This document shows positions 9,832-19,103 of a DNA stretch of 64,000 bases, in pieces. Each line of letters starts with the position of its first letter. Position 1 is the first letter of the stretch. Location of the stretch: assembly GCF_027923385.1 (NCBI RefSeq), contig NZ_BSEC01000004.1, forward strand, positions 62,001 to 126,000. Reading direction: 5' to 3'. Origin of the DNA: Methylocystis echinoides (lineage in GTDB: Bacteria > Pseudomonadota > Alphaproteobacteria > Rhizobiales > Beijerinckiaceae). Made by a program: the position numbers and the translations under genes. The notes beneath the pieces are model-generated. The model did no database searches. It was given only the letters and a program-made list of their open reading frames with translations, and was not told the DNA's origin.

Positions 9832-10562
9832 GTATGCCAGAACGAGCAAGAATAGGTTTTGACCGGACAATATCATCCGAGTGGATGGATGCCGCTGTCG
9901 CGCGTGTCATGGCTGGAGAGGTGCCGGTCGCCACGAGAAAATTTCTCTGGGATTTCCTTGAAGGGGTCGAATCCGGCACGACCAACAACAGCAACCGCGG
10001 AAAGACCCTCACCGTTCTCACGAGGATTTGGGTCTCTGTTCCGAAGCAGGCTGAGCCGTTAAAGCACGCGGCGTTGAAGTGTGTTGCATCCACATCGGGC
10101 CAAGCGCGGATCGGCCTGCACTGGGCCATGGTTGTTGGCACCCATCCATTTTTCTTTGACGTCGCAACCCATGTTGGGAAGCTCATTAAGCTGCATGGCT
10201 ATGCCAGTCGGTCACAGATCAAGCGCCGCATGATGGAGACGTGGGGGGATCGCTCGACGCTTGAGCGCACGATTCAACATGTTCTCCGCTCAATGTCGCG
10301 ATGGGGGCTCCTGCGTATTGCGCAGGAGCATGGATCATTGATCGGTCCCCCGCAGCGCATTGAGGTCGGCAATGAAGTGGGTCAGGTTCTCGTGCAATCG
10401 GTCCTATTGGGCCACGGCAAAGGGCTTCCATTTTCACACCTGAGCGACCATCCGGCCCTATTCCCGTTCTCGGTGCAAGTCACTGCGAGGGACCTGATGC
10501 GGAATCCTGCCTTCCGAGTTCAGCGGCAGGGCGATCAATCGGATTTTGTCGAGTTGGCCTAG
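9828..10562 (+). CDS. brxA: BrxA-like protein (DUF1819-like) closing the BREX operon
   Basis: A 244-residue soluble protein whose start overlaps the pglZ stop (ATGA at 9828). Longer in-frame starts exist upstream inside pglZ but are less likely. The central part is helical, with a winged-helix-like segment around KRRMMETWGDRSTLERTI, compatible with the small DNA-binding BrxA family. In BREX type 3 the order is brxF-brxC-pglXI-brxHII-pglZ-brxA, so position supports the name more than sequence recognition does. A gap of 128 bp follows with no obvious terminator, and the next genes belong to a different functional context, so this is probably the last BREX gene. Confidence 0.6.
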   Translation: MSMPERARIGFDRTISSEWMDAAVARVMAGEVPVATRKFLWDFLEGVESGTTNNSNRGKTLTVLTRIWVSVPKQAEPLKHAALKCVASTSGQARIGLHWAMVVGTHPFFFDVATHVGKLIKLHGYASRSQIKRRMMETWGDRSTLERTIQHVLRSMSRWGLLRIAQEHGSLIGPPQRIEVGNEVGQVLVQSVLLGHGKGLPFSHLSDHPALFPFSVQVTARDLMRNPAFRVQRQGDQSDFVELA

Positions 10563-10690
10563 CCGCCGGCAAGAGTGGCGCGCTGGAGTCCTCACGCATA
10601 ACGGGAAAGTTAGAGGAGCGGCCGAGCTTCGCGACCGGATGGAAAGCGAGGGAGAGACTCTTGCGTGCCCGTCGTCGTGGAGATTCGCTC

Positions 10691-11059
10691 ATGAGTTATG
10701 ACTATGGCGACGCTATCGTCAGGGCCCTCGCCACCCAAGGCGGACATCTCTTCATCGGACGGGGTGGCTTCTCATTGCATTACGAGAACGGCTGGCTCGG
10801 CGGCTATGACTGCGAGACCGTCAAAGCCGCTGCGATCGCGGCTGGCTTACCTGTGATCGACAGCCGCAAGGTAGACTTCAGCAAAGTCGCGGAGCTCGCG
10901 ATCGGGGGCCCGATAATAACGGTTGGTCAGCCGGCCGATCCACCGCCCTGGGACCCGCTCTCTTACGCGCCGCTCGTCGCGGTCGCAGAGGCTTACGCTC
11001 GCGCCGGAGCTGATGTGTGCAATTTGCCGGTCTGCGGAGCGAGGGAGGCTGCAGCCTGA
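10691..11059 (+). CDS. Hypothetical protein upstream of ParB-like gene
   Basis: A 122-residue protein of unknown function, with the start chosen at 10691 behind a GGAGA ribosome site. It is acidic with a proline-rich segment (ADPPPWDP) and no signal peptide or membrane span. I do not recognise a named domain. Similar small proteins are common next to ParB-like genes on alphaproteobacterial plasmids and integrative elements, which matches the next gene. Its stop lies 82 bp before the ParB start. Confidence 0.6.
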   Translation: MSYDYGDAIVRALATQGGHLFIGRGGFSLHYENGWLGGYDCETVKAAAIAAGLPVIDSRKVDFSKVAELAIGGPIITVGQPADPPPWDPLSYAPLVAVAEAYARAGADVCNLPVCGAREAAA

Positions 11060-11140
11060 GAGCGAGAGAGCCCCTTGGGCTCTGCGAAGGGAAAGAGGCA
11101 AGAGAGAGGCTCTGGTCCGCCCTTCGCGGAGTCGACGGAC

Positions 11141-12397
11141 ATGCGGAAGATCACGCTGGCAGTTGCAAGCGATATTGCGCTGGATAAACTTGTGGCGTCG
11201 GATGCGAATGTGCGGCGCATCAAGGCAGGAGTGAGCGTCGAGGATCTCGCGGAAGATATCGCCCGGCGTGGACTGCTGCAGTCGCTGAATGTCCGGCCAC
11301 TCGTCGATGGCGACGGCGCCGAGATCGGAAAATATGGCGTGATCGCCGGCGGACGGCGGCTCGCCGCCCTAAAACTTCTCGTCAAACAGAAGCGCCTCGC
11401 GAAGAGCGCGCCGGTCCCCTGCATCGTAAAGGGGGATGGAGTCGAGGAGGAAGACTCCCTCGCCGAGAACACGATGCGGGAGGCACTGCATCCGCTCGAT
11501 CAATTCCGGGCCTTCAAGAACCTGCATGACCAGGGCCTGAGCGTCGACGACATCGCGGCGCGATTTTTCGTCGGCGCTCAGGCGGTGCGTCAGCGCCTCA
11601 AGCTCGCCGCGGCGAGTCCCAAACTGCTCGATCTCTATGTCACTGAGGAATTGTCGCTTGAGCAACTCATGGCCTTTTGCGTCACGGACGATCACGCACG
11701 GCAGGAGGAGGTCTGGGAGGCGTTGTCGCGCTCTTACGACAAGGGATCCCATGCGATCCGCCGCCAGCTGACGCAGGGCGCGGTCCGGGCGTCCGACAAG
11801 CGCGCGCAATTCGTCGGCATCGAGACCTATGAGGCCGGGGGCGGCATCGTGCTTCGCGACCTCTTCAACCGAGACGACGGGGGATGGCTGCAAGACGCAG
11901 CGCTGCTCGATCGTCTCGCGCGCGAGAAACTCGAACAAGCCGCCGAGGCCATCCGCGAGGAAGGTTGGAAGTGGTCGGAGACCGCGATCGACTTTCCCTA
12001 CGGCCACACCAATGGCCTGGGGCTACTGCCAGGAACCCAAGCGCCGCTCACCGACGAAGAGCAAGCCCGTTACGACGCCACCGTCGCCGAATACGATCGT
12101 CTCTCGGAGGAACGCGAAAGCGCCGATGATTTCCCGGAAGAGGTCGATCGGCGCATGGCCGAACTCGAGGCGGAGATTGCAGCGGTCGACGAGCGTTCGG
12201 CGATCTACGAACCGACCGAGATCGCCCGCGCCGGCGTCTTCGTCAGCGTCGATTACGACGGCCACCTGAAGGTCGAGCGTGGATTTGTGCGGAGTGGCGT
12301 ATCGACACGACGACAATCATTCCGCTCAGAGCCGATTTCAACAGCGAGTTGCGCAGGGCGTCGATGGAAAGCATGCGAGACCGTGTCGAACGCATGA
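11141..12397 (+). pseudogene. ParB/RepB/Spo0J-family nuclease-domain protein, C-terminally truncated
   Basis: The first 370 or so residues match the long ParB-like proteins of alphaproteobacterial mobile elements. They have an N-terminal ParB domain with VIAGGRRLAALKLL and the motif AENTMREALHPLDQFRAF, then a helix-turn-helix around GLSVDDIAARFFVG. The family normally runs to about 700 residues. Here family-like sequence stops at LKVERGFVR (about 12292), then about 35 unrelated residues follow to a stop at 12397. A different reading frame from there looks like the tail of another protein, so a deletion or recombination has joined two genes. The start at 11141 is used because the conserved N-terminus begins there. 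The ParB domain itself could still be made. Confidence 0.7.
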
Positions 12398-12417
12398 TCG
12401 GCGTCCACGTTTCGTGA
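12289..12417 (+). pseudogene. C-terminal remnant fused out of frame to ParB-like gene
   Basis: In the +2 frame relative to the ParB-like gene, 43 codons run to a TGA at 12417. They encode a natural-looking basic helix (ELRRASMESMRDRVERM followed by IGVHVS) with no start codon of their own. This looks like the 3' end of a different gene joined to the ParB-like gene by deletion. I do not recognise the family. Confidence 0.4.
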
Positions 12418-12529
12418 CTGTTCCGGCGGCGGTTCACACGTAGGCCATCATATCGCGCATGACCCCAGCGACGATCAAAATGCATCACCACCCTCGCGGG
12501 CCGATCTTCTGAACCGGATCGACGAGGAA

Positions 12530-12691
12530 ATGGTCGTTTGGGCCCGCACCTTCAGGGAGAAGTACGCCGCCGCCGCCGCTCAGCTCTCCGATCGCGGACA
12601 CCTTGACGAGGCCGAGGATGTCTATCCTTACGCCGAGGAGGGCGGCGACGAGCCCGATCATTGGACGCCCGAGGACGAAGCGGCGGAGTGA
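12530..12691 (+). CDS. Small acidic hypothetical protein
   Basis: About 53 residues from an ATG at 12530. The frame stays open further upstream without a good start codon. The sequence is strongly acidic near its end (ending PEDEAAE) with a helical middle, so it looks like real protein. It may be the tail of a longer damaged gene, since it follows the ParB fusion. Confidence 0.35.
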   Translation: MVVWARTFREKYAAAAAQLSDRGHLDEAEDVYPYAEEGGDEPDHWTPEDEAAE

Positions 12692-12784
12692 GAAGTCTCG
12701 AAATCACTCCGTCGATACGAAGCACCGAGAGCGCGATTGCTCTCGGTGCTTTAGCTGGAATCTAAGGTGATTATGGTAAGGTGA

Positions 12785-13747
12785 CTATGGACCTCCGACG
12801 CCCAGCGATCGAAAAAACGATCTTTGCCGTCTCGGGCGGACCCGATCTTCCCAACTTAGATTCACCGCCGAAGGCCTGAGCTTGCCGTCCGCCGTTAGGA
12901 CTTCGACCTCGGCGAACTCATCGCGGAGTTTCACGACGGCTTCCGAGACGAGGGGCATCGTTAACGGCGTGTCGTTGCATCGCGCCTTGAACAGATCGGC
13001 AATCGTGATCGGGACGCCGTCGGGAGCGTCGTCGCGGATCAACCGTGGTAGCTGCTCAACCGCTGCATTCAGCGAGTCGATCTTGGCGTCTGAACCGAAG
13101 TCGAAATCGAACCCGCACTGGTCGGGATCGACGTTCGGGTCGAAGCCGAGCGCGTTGAAGCCGGCGCCGCCATGATGAACGAAGATATTGCTCATCTCCC
13201 AGTGCAGCCGCGCCATTTCATCGCGAGCCCTCTCATGCCTCGAGAGATGGAGGAGCCAATACGCCCGCCGGCAGGTGGCCGATTTGAGGAAGAACGGGGT
13301 GTAGAACGGCGCTCCCGTCTTTGCTTGGATGTGCCGGTACAGGAAATTCTGGATCAGATAACGGGCGCCTTGCTCGGTCTTGAGGCCGACGATGCGCTCC
13401 GCGAAATCGTCATTTAGCTCTATGGCGCGCCCGCTCCTGTGCTTTGCGGTTTCCTCTTGAAAGTAGTCGATCAGGCTGTCGACCGAGAAGGTGAGGATCA
13501 CTTCGGGATTCTTCATGTCGCGGAAAATCGATCTGATGACATCGAAGGAGACGTCACTCCACCCGTACTGGTCCAGAAAAAACAATGCCCTGTTGCTTGG
13601 GCCCTTTTTTTTGACGGTCTCGATTATGGTAGTGGCGTGAGGCTCAAAAGCCGAGTTTATGAGATGGATGTTCCTGCCGATGCCGTCTCGATATTCGCTC
13701 TTGCGAAGTTCGGCGTCGAGGAAATCGACGTGCGCCTTCTTCTTGTC
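12785..13747 (-). pseudogene. tcmP: Three-Cys-motif partner protein TcmP, 5' end lost at IS21 junction
   Basis: Reading leftwards from the IS21 end, the sequence matches TcmP-family proteins: ALFFLDQYGWSDVSF followed by LTFSVDSLIDYF. TcmP proteins are usually somewhat longer and start with a conserved N-terminal region containing an LDGFAGPG-like motif. That region is absent: the first 20 or so residues of the open frame are translated from the insertion sequence. It is not found on the far side of the element either, so the 5' part is deleted rather than merely interrupted. TcmP genes occur in mobile and defence-like neighbourhoods, and their function is unknown. Confidence 0.75.
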
Positions 13748-13859
13748 TGTTGATCGGCATGGAATAAGGACCCCGCTTTTGGGGTGATCGGCGTCCAATC
13801 GGGACCCCTTTGGCGAAGGGTCCACAATGGCCTCCTTTTCGAGGGAGGCCGGGGTTGGG

Positions 13860-15359
13860 ATGCTGATTGTGGAAACGATTGCAAAGATTCGTCTCGCCTA
13901 TTTCCGACACAAGAAGCCGATCAAGGAGATCTGCCGGGACCTTCGTGTGTCACGGAAGGTGGTGCGGAAGGTCATCCGTTCTGATGCGACGGAGTTCCAT
14001 TACGAGCGGGAAAGGCAGCCGCTCCCCAAAATAGGCCCCTGGCGGGAGCAGCTCGACGCTTTGCTTCTGGGGAATGATGGGAAGCCGGCCCGCGAGCGGT
14101 TGACGCTTATCCGCCTTTATGAAGAGCTGCGAGAACTTGGCTATGAAGGCAGTTATGACGCCGTCCGCCGTTACGCCAAGAACTGGCGCAAGGAACGCGG
14201 AACCGTGCTGGCCCAGGCCTATGTGCCGCTGAGTTTTTCCCCTGGTGACGCCTACCAGTTCGATTGGAGCCATGAAGTCGTCATTCTGAACGGCGCGACG
14301 GTGACCGTGAAGGCAGCCCACATGCGGCTTTGTCACAGCCGCATGCCGTTTGTCCGCGCCTATCCGCGTGAGACGCAAGAGATGGTGTTCGACGCGCACG
14401 ACCGCGCCTTCGGCTTTTTCAAGGGCGCCTGCGCCCGCGGCATCTACGACAACATGAAGACCGCGGTGGAGACGATCTTCGTCGGCAAGGAGCGGCAATA
14501 CAACCGCCGCTTTCTACAGATGTGCGGGCATTATCTCGTCGAGCCCGTAGCCTGCACGCCGGCGTCGGGCTGGGAGAAAGGCCAGGTCGAGAACCAGGTC
14601 GGCGTCATTCGCGAACGCTTCTTCACACCCCGCCTGCGGTTCAAGAGCTATGACGAGTTGAACGCCTGGCTCCTGGACAAATGTATCGCCTACGCCAAGG
14701 CGCATCGCCACCCGGAGATGGGCGATAGAACGATTTGGGAGGTCTTCGAGGACGAGCGACAAAAACTCGTGCCGTTGCGCGGTTGCTTCGACGGCTTCCA
14801 TGCGGTGAGCGCCGCGGTGTCGAAGACCTGCCTGGTTCGCTTCGACAGCAACAAATACTCGGTGATGGCCAATGCCGTGGGCCGGCCTGTCGAAGTCCAG
14901 GCCTATGCCGATCGCATCGTCATTCGGCAGGATGGGGGCGTCGTCGGCGAACATCGTCGACGCTTTGGCCGTGATGAGACGGCTTACGACCCTTGGCATT
15001 ACGTGCCGGTCCTGGCGCGAAAGCCTGGCGCCTTGAGGAATGGCGCGCCGTTCAAGGACTGGGTCTTGCCCGCCGCCATGGAAAGGATCCGGCGCAAACT
15101 CTCTGGCTCCGCAGACGGCGACCGTCAGATGGTGAAGGTTCTCGCCGCGGTTCTCGAAGACGGGCTGCCCACGGTCGAGGCCGCCTGCGCCGAAGCCTTG
15201 TGCCAAGGCGTGCACTCCGCCGACGTCATTCTTAACATTCTTGCGCGCCGCCGCGATCCCGGCCCGCCGCTGACCATCCTCACGCCGGACGCCCTGAAGC
15301 TCCGGCATGCCCCTCTCGCCGATTGCGCAAAATACGACCAACTGAGGAGTTCAGGCTGA
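13860..15359 (+). CDS. istA: IS21-family transposase IstA
   Basis: A 499-residue transposase. The N-terminal helix-turn-helix ([18 protein letters not shown]) is followed by an integrase-core DDE domain with Asp135 (in QFDWSHE), Asp197 (in IYDNMKT) and Glu244 (in GQVENQ). The C-terminal beta-barrel region contains the conserved FDSNKYSV segment. The ATG at 13860 is preferred to an upstream start at 13827 because the family begins at this point. It overlaps istB by one base, the usual IS21 arrangement, which gives translational coupling. Confidence 0.92.
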   Translation: MLIVETIAKIRLAYFRHKKPIKEICRDLRVSRKVVRKVIRSDATEFHYERERQPLPKIGPWREQLDALLLGNDGKPARERLTLIRLYEELRELGYEGSYDAVRRYAKNWRKERGTVLAQAYVPLSFSPGDAYQFDWSHEVVILNGATVTVKAAHMRLCHSRMPFVRAYPRETQEMVFDAHDRAFGFFKGACARGIYDNMKTAVETIFVGKERQYNRRFLQMCGHYLVEPVACTPASGWEKGQVENQVGVIRERFFTPRLRFKSYDELNAWLLDKCIAYAKAHRHPEMGDRTIWEVFEDERQKLVPLRGCFDGFHAVSAAVSKTCLVRFDSNKYSVMANAVGRPVEVQAYADRIVIRQDGGVVGEHRRRFGRDETAYDPWHYVPVLARKPGALRNGAPFKDWVLPAAMERIRRKLSGSADGDRQMVKVLAAVLEDGLPTVEAACAEALCQGVHSADVILNILARRRDPGPPLTILTPDALKLRHAPLADCAKYDQLRSSG

Positions 15360-16090
15360 TGATGGAACGCACGCAAATCTTCGATCTCATGGGAGAACTC
15401 AAGCTCTTCGGCATGAGAAGCGCTTACGACGACGTGATGACGACGGGCATCAAGCGGCAACATGAACCGCCGCAGATCATTGGCGATCTCCTCAAAGCCG
15501 AAATCGACGAAAAGCACGCTCGCTCCATCAAATATCAGATGACCATCGCCAAACTGCCACTGGCGAAGGATATCGACGATTTTGTCTTCGACGGCGCGAC
15601 GGTCAACGAAGCTCTGGTGCGCGATCTTGCCAGCGGCGACTTCGTCGCCCAACAACGCAACATCGTTCTCGTGGGCGGCACGGGGACCGGCAAGACGCAT
15701 CTCGCCATCGCCATTGCCAGAAGCTGCATTCGCGCCAGCCTGCGCGGGCGCTTCTTCAACACCGTCGATCTCGTCAATCGCCTCGAGGCGGAAACCCGCG
15801 CCGGGCGCCAGGGCCGCATGGCGGATTATCTCACACGGATGGATTTTGTCGTTCTCGACGAGCTTGGCTATCTCCCTTTCGCTCAGGCCGGCGGACAACT
15901 GCTTTTCCATCTCATCAGCCGGCTCTACGAGCGGACCTCGGTGATCGTCACCACCAATCTCGCCTTCGGCGAATGGCCAAGCGTTTTCGTCGACCCCAAA
16001 ATGACGACCGCGCTCCTAGACCGGCTCACTCATCACTGTGACATCATCGAAACCGGCAACGAAAGCTGGCGCTTCAAAAACCGCGCCTGA
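15359..16090 (+). CDS. istB: IS21-family helper ATPase IstB
   Basis: A 243-residue AAA+ ATPase of the IstB/DnaC group. The Walker A motif GGTGTGKTH is near residue 106, and Walker B is [10 protein letters not shown]. IstB assembles on target DNA and stimulates IstA. The start codon overlaps the istA stop as TGATG. No damage is seen, so the element could still be mobile. Confidence 0.92.
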   Translation: MMERTQIFDLMGELKLFGMRSAYDDVMTTGIKRQHEPPQIIGDLLKAEIDEKHARSIKYQMTIAKLPLAKDIDDFVFDGATVNEALVRDLASGDFVAQQRNIVLVGGTGTGKTHLAIAIARSCIRASLRGRFFNTVDLVNRLEAETRAGRQGRMADYLTRMDFVVLDELGYLPFAQAGGQLLFHLISRLYERTSVIVTTNLAFGEWPSVFVDPKMTTALLDRLTHHCDIIETGNESWRFKNRA

Positions 16091-16296
16091 GTTCCTCTCA
16101 CCCAACAAGCCGCCGCCGCACTTGGCGCAACTCCACTCGGGCTACGCCCTCCCTCCGTCGTGCCAAGTGCGGAAAATCCGCGTCTCGAGGGGGTCCCTTT
16201 TCGGCGCCGATCAGGGGTCCCACTTCAGTGCCGATTGACAGCCACTGTCTCACTTCGTCTACCAAGCGGTCGCAACGACGGCCCGAGGCAAGAAAT

Positions 16297-16515
16297 TTAG
16301 GACGACCGTCTTAGGACTTTGATCGTGGCCATCGCCCGACCTGAGCGTTCAGCAATCTCATGGTCTTGAGATTCAATGAATGTCCGAGCCGGTTCATCCC
16401 CATCCACTCCGTCAAGAATATCTTTCGGGACTCGCCGATTAGAACGTTGGCTACCATCCTCATAGGTAACATCAAAAAGGACGAACTCATTCTTTGAGCC
16501 CGGTTTACGTGCCAT
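16297..16515 (-). CDS. Small hypothetical protein
   Basis: A 72-residue basic protein starting at 16515. The ORF could be extended upstream, but the MARKPGSKNEF start looks natural. It has no signal peptide or membrane segment, and I do not recognise a domain. It lies just outside the right end of the IS21 element and 41 bp downstream of the rpsU pseudogene on the same strand. Confidence 0.5.
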   Translation of the reverse strand: MARKPGSKNEFVLFDVTYEDGSQRSNRRVPKDILDGVDGDEPARTFIESQDHEIAERSGRAMATIKVLRRSS

Positions 16516-16556
16516 GGTACGACTCCAGTATTGCTTCAGCTCATGAAACAAAAATA

Positions 16557-16835
16557 TTAGCTTCTTGGTGCCGTCGCACTTGGCTGCATGGGACGGGCCT
16601 GAGTAGGCCAACTGCTACGCTTTGGCATCGGCGCTGTTCCTTCACGCTGCGCCTGCTTACGAGCGAGCTTGCGAGCGCGTCGTATGGCCTCAGCTCTCTC
16701 GCGTATCCGTCTTTCCGAGGGTTTCTCGTAAGAACGCCGCTGTTTCATCTCGCGAAAAACGCCCTCGCGTTGCAACTTCCTCTACAGCGCACGAAGCGCC
16801 TGATCGACATTGTTGTCGCGTACCAAAACCTGCAA
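16557..16835 (-). pseudogene. rpsU: Ribosomal protein bS21 gene with internal amber codon
   Basis: The downstream frame begins [20 protein letters not shown] and ends in a basic tail, which is the body of ribosomal protein bS21. Reading upstream in the same frame gives QVLVRDNNVDQALRAL, the normal bS21 N-terminus, joined through a single TAG where the family has lysine (AAG). The expected start position carries TTG rather than ATG. A single substitution therefore splits an otherwise well-preserved gene. Alphaproteobacteria often carry more than one rpsU copy, so this may be a decayed extra copy. Readthrough or an internal restart at an ATG is possible but unproven. Confidence 0.8.
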
Positions 16836-17524
16836 GAGATTTCCGATCTCAAAAAGCTTCCTCGACTCCTTAGATGCCGCATTCGCGCCACGAGCAGCAG
16901 CCGCGATCTGGGCACGCCTTGCCGAGTTCCGGATATCGGGAAGAACTGAGGGCTGAGAAGACCGCGATCTGCTGTCAATCAGCCCGATATCCTTCGTTTA
17001 GAACAATGCGCCACCAAGCACCAGCACAATCGTCTCGAGAGTGGTGACACAGCAGCTACTCATTGGACCGATCCCGCGTCATGGCGTGACCATATCCGCG
17101 TGCCAGACCCAGGGCTTCACCGGCGACAATTGTGCATCGTCTTTAAAACATCGGATGTTGGAGCAATATCAACGCCGATTGCTGCCGATACAGTCCGCTT
17201 GCGTAGCTGTGCGATTCCTAGGTCACAGCGCTGTGCATGAGATCCATCATTGCTTTTGCGATCATTCGAACTATATTGAAGAGATCGATTTTCGGCCTGA
17301 AGATCTTGCTATCTTGTTCGCCCCACGGCGAGTCGGCCTGTGACATCCTCTCCAGATCATCGACGCGTCGCGTTGGCCCCCTAGCCGCCGCGAAATCATA
17401 CCCGTGGAAACGGCTTTAACGCACTTTCTTGTCTAAAAATGGAAAGCCGTCTCGACTTCGAAACCACGACAACAGTGATCGGACGCAGTCGCACCCGACT
17501 CTCAAAATCTGACCAAAGGTGGCC
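16836..17524 (+). other. Gene-poor stretch, no supported gene
   Basis: About 690 bases between the rpsU pseudogene and the next gene. Open frames are short and overlap without a good ribosome site. One frame around 17050-17230 has protein-like composition (DPASWRDHIRVPDPG) but no start and no recognised family, so it may be a remnant. Confidence 0.5.
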
Positions 17525-17794
17525 ATGATGGCGAAGGATATTGATCCTCGAGAACGTTTTCGCGACGCGAAGAAAGTTCCTTTACCTACCCATAAATTTG
17601 AAGTCGGGGTTCGTGTCGCTTGCAAGCCAGGGCCATTCGCCGCGAACGGTCAGTTTCGGGTCATACGGCAGATGCCTGATGGCGGAAATGGCTTGCAATA
17701 TCGTATCCGATCAGATCGAGACGGACATGAGCGCGTTGTCGTCGAAGATGCGTTGATGAGAACCATACAAGGTGATTCAGCTTTCGGTGAATAA
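17525..17794 (+). CDS. Conserved small protein of unknown function
   Basis: An 89-residue soluble protein starting at one of two adjacent ATGs (17525 or 17528). The middle (FEVGVRVACKPGPFA) and the segment LQYRIRSDRDGHERVV resemble small proteins common in Rhizobiales that look like compact beta-barrels. There is no signal peptide. It stands alone, with a secreted-protein gene 88 bp downstream on the same strand. Confidence 0.6.
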   Translation: MMAKDIDPRERFRDAKKVPLPTHKFEVGVRVACKPGPFAANGQFRVIRQMPDGGNGLQYRIRSDRDGHERVVVEDALMRTIQGDSAFGE

Positions 17795-17882
17795 GTGAAC
17801 AGAAGTGGGCGCAAGTGGAGATTGATGCGCTCGGATTAGCATCCGAGCGTAAAAGGTCGTCTCTATCTTGGGGCAGAAGCAA

Positions 17883-18161
17883 ATGCGGAAGATCATCGTA
17901 TTTATTGGGTTGACCTTGGCGCTCGAAGCCGCCCGCGCCGAAAAGACCGCTGTGATACCTTGTACCCGAACATCTGACGGAACGGTAATCCACGATGAGG
18001 TTGACTTGCAAGACCGTGCACGGCAGTTCGCCATCTCTGATCCACGGTTCGTTCGAGTTGACCAATTCAGAAAGACACCCGGCCCCAACGAGGACGAAAA
18101 GGTCACGGGAACCTGCATTATTCACTTTATGTCGGAGGATGAATTCAACGTGCAAAAGTAA
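17883..18161 (+). CDS. Small secreted hypothetical protein
   Basis: A 92-residue protein starting at 17883. It begins with a typical signal peptide (MRKIIVFIGLTLALEAARA) that would be cleaved near residue 19. The mature part has two cysteines that could form a disulfide. No domain is recognised. The neighbouring gene downstream is also secreted, and the two may be co-expressed because only 92 bp separate them. Confidence 0.6.
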   Translation: MRKIIVFIGLTLALEAARAEKTAVIPCTRTSDGTVIHDEVDLQDRARQFAISDPRFVRVDQFRKTPGPNEDEKVTGTCIIHFMSEDEFNVQK

Positions 18162-18253
18162 GACGCCTGAATTCTCGGTTTCCGACTGAATTTCATTTTG
18201 ACGCAATGTTCCGTGCAGTCTCAAAGATGGCAACAGAAATCGGAGATCTCTTA

Positions 18254-19027
18254 ATGAATAATTTTGTTCGTAGGTCGCTCCGCCTAGCAACGAGCGTAAC
18301 GTTTGTATCTTTGCTTACGTCAAACTCTGATGCAATCGCCCAATCTCCAAAGGCTCCGCCAGCGAATGCAGAGGCCGTTCGGTATGGATCCGGCTGGGAA
18401 TGCAAGCGTGGCTATCAACGGCAGGAGGATTCCTGTCTCGAAGTGAAAGTCCCGGACCACGCCTTCTTGACCAATACCATTTACGGCAAAGGTTGGGAGT
18501 GCAGTTACGGTTTCGTTGAGGATGGCGACCGTTGTGTCGCCGTTAAGGTGCCGGCCAACGCGAGTCTTGATTCATATTTCGGCAATGGCTGGCAATGCCT
18601 ATCCGGATACCGCAAGAGGGACGCAGGATGTGATTTTATTACCGTGCCTGACCACGCATTTTTGTCGCAATCAACAACATGGCGGGGCTGGGAATGTGAA
18701 AGAGGCTACCATGCGACCGAAACGGCTTGCATCAAAATTGAGTTGCCTCTCCATGCGTTTTTGATTGAAGCAGGAGATGATTGGAGATGCGAGCGCGGCT
18801 ATGAGATAACGAATAAAGCATGTTCAATCGTTCACGTCCCGGATCATGCTACTTATGTTGCAGAACAATTTGGGAAGAAGTGGAAATGCATCCGAGGCTT
18901 CGAGGAAAGTGGAACGGGATGCGCGCAGATCAAGATTCCCGCGAACGCACATCTCGCCTCTACCGGAAACTCATGGGAGTGTAATCGACCCTACCGACTG
19001 CTCGGCAAGGAATGTGCCAAAGAATGA
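18254..19027 (+). CDS. Secreted protein of seven Trp/Cys repeats
   Basis: A 257-residue protein. The start at 18254 is chosen because it has a GGAGAT ribosome site and a signal peptide ending near residue 30 (SNSDAIAQ). The mature part is almost entirely seven units of about 31-33 residues. Each unit follows the pattern G-x-GWEC-x-RGY, six to eight residues, C, then a V-x-VP-x-HAFL-like edge. The last unit lacks this edge. Each unit has two cysteines, which suggests a chain of small disulfide-stapled modules in the periplasm or outside the cell. I do not recognise the family by name. The sequence pattern is plain; function is unknown, and adhesion or ligand binding would be a guess. Confidence 0.75.
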   Translation: MNNFVRRSLRLATSVTFVSLLTSNSDAIAQSPKAPPANAEAVRYGSGWECKRGYQRQEDSCLEVKVPDHAFLTNTIYGKGWECSYGFVEDGDRCVAVKVPANASLDSYFGNGWQCLSGYRKRDAGCDFITVPDHAFLSQSTTWRGWECERGYHATETACIKIELPLHAFLIEAGDDWRCERGYEITNKACSIVHVPDHATYVAEQFGKKWKCIRGFEESGTGCAQIKIPANAHLASTGNSWECNRPYRLLGKECAKE

Positions 19028-19103
19028 TAGAAAAATGATTGGTCGGCAGCCCAGGACTCTCGAAGTCTGAAGCGAATGTAGTGCTTTGCAATTCAGTCTA
19101 CAG

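Larger units (their letters stand above)
13748..16240 (+). mobile_element. IS21-family insertion sequence with istA and istB
   Basis: The element is about 2.49 kb and both transposition genes are intact. The terminal inverted repeats match well: the left end begins TGTTGATCGGCATGG and the right end, read inward on the other strand, begins TGTCAATCGGCACTG. Both then continue into GGACCCC. IS21-type internal repeats with ATCGGCGCC-like and GGGACCCC motifs follow at both ends. No matching short direct repeat is visible outside the ends (left flank ends CTTGTC, right flank begins GCCACT). This is consistent with a deletion beside the element that removed the 5' end of tcmP. Confidence 0.9.

Noticed and set aside
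18254..19027. A CRISPR-like or satellite DNA repeat
   Set aside because: The repetition is at the protein level with diverged DNA; there are no identical spaced repeats.
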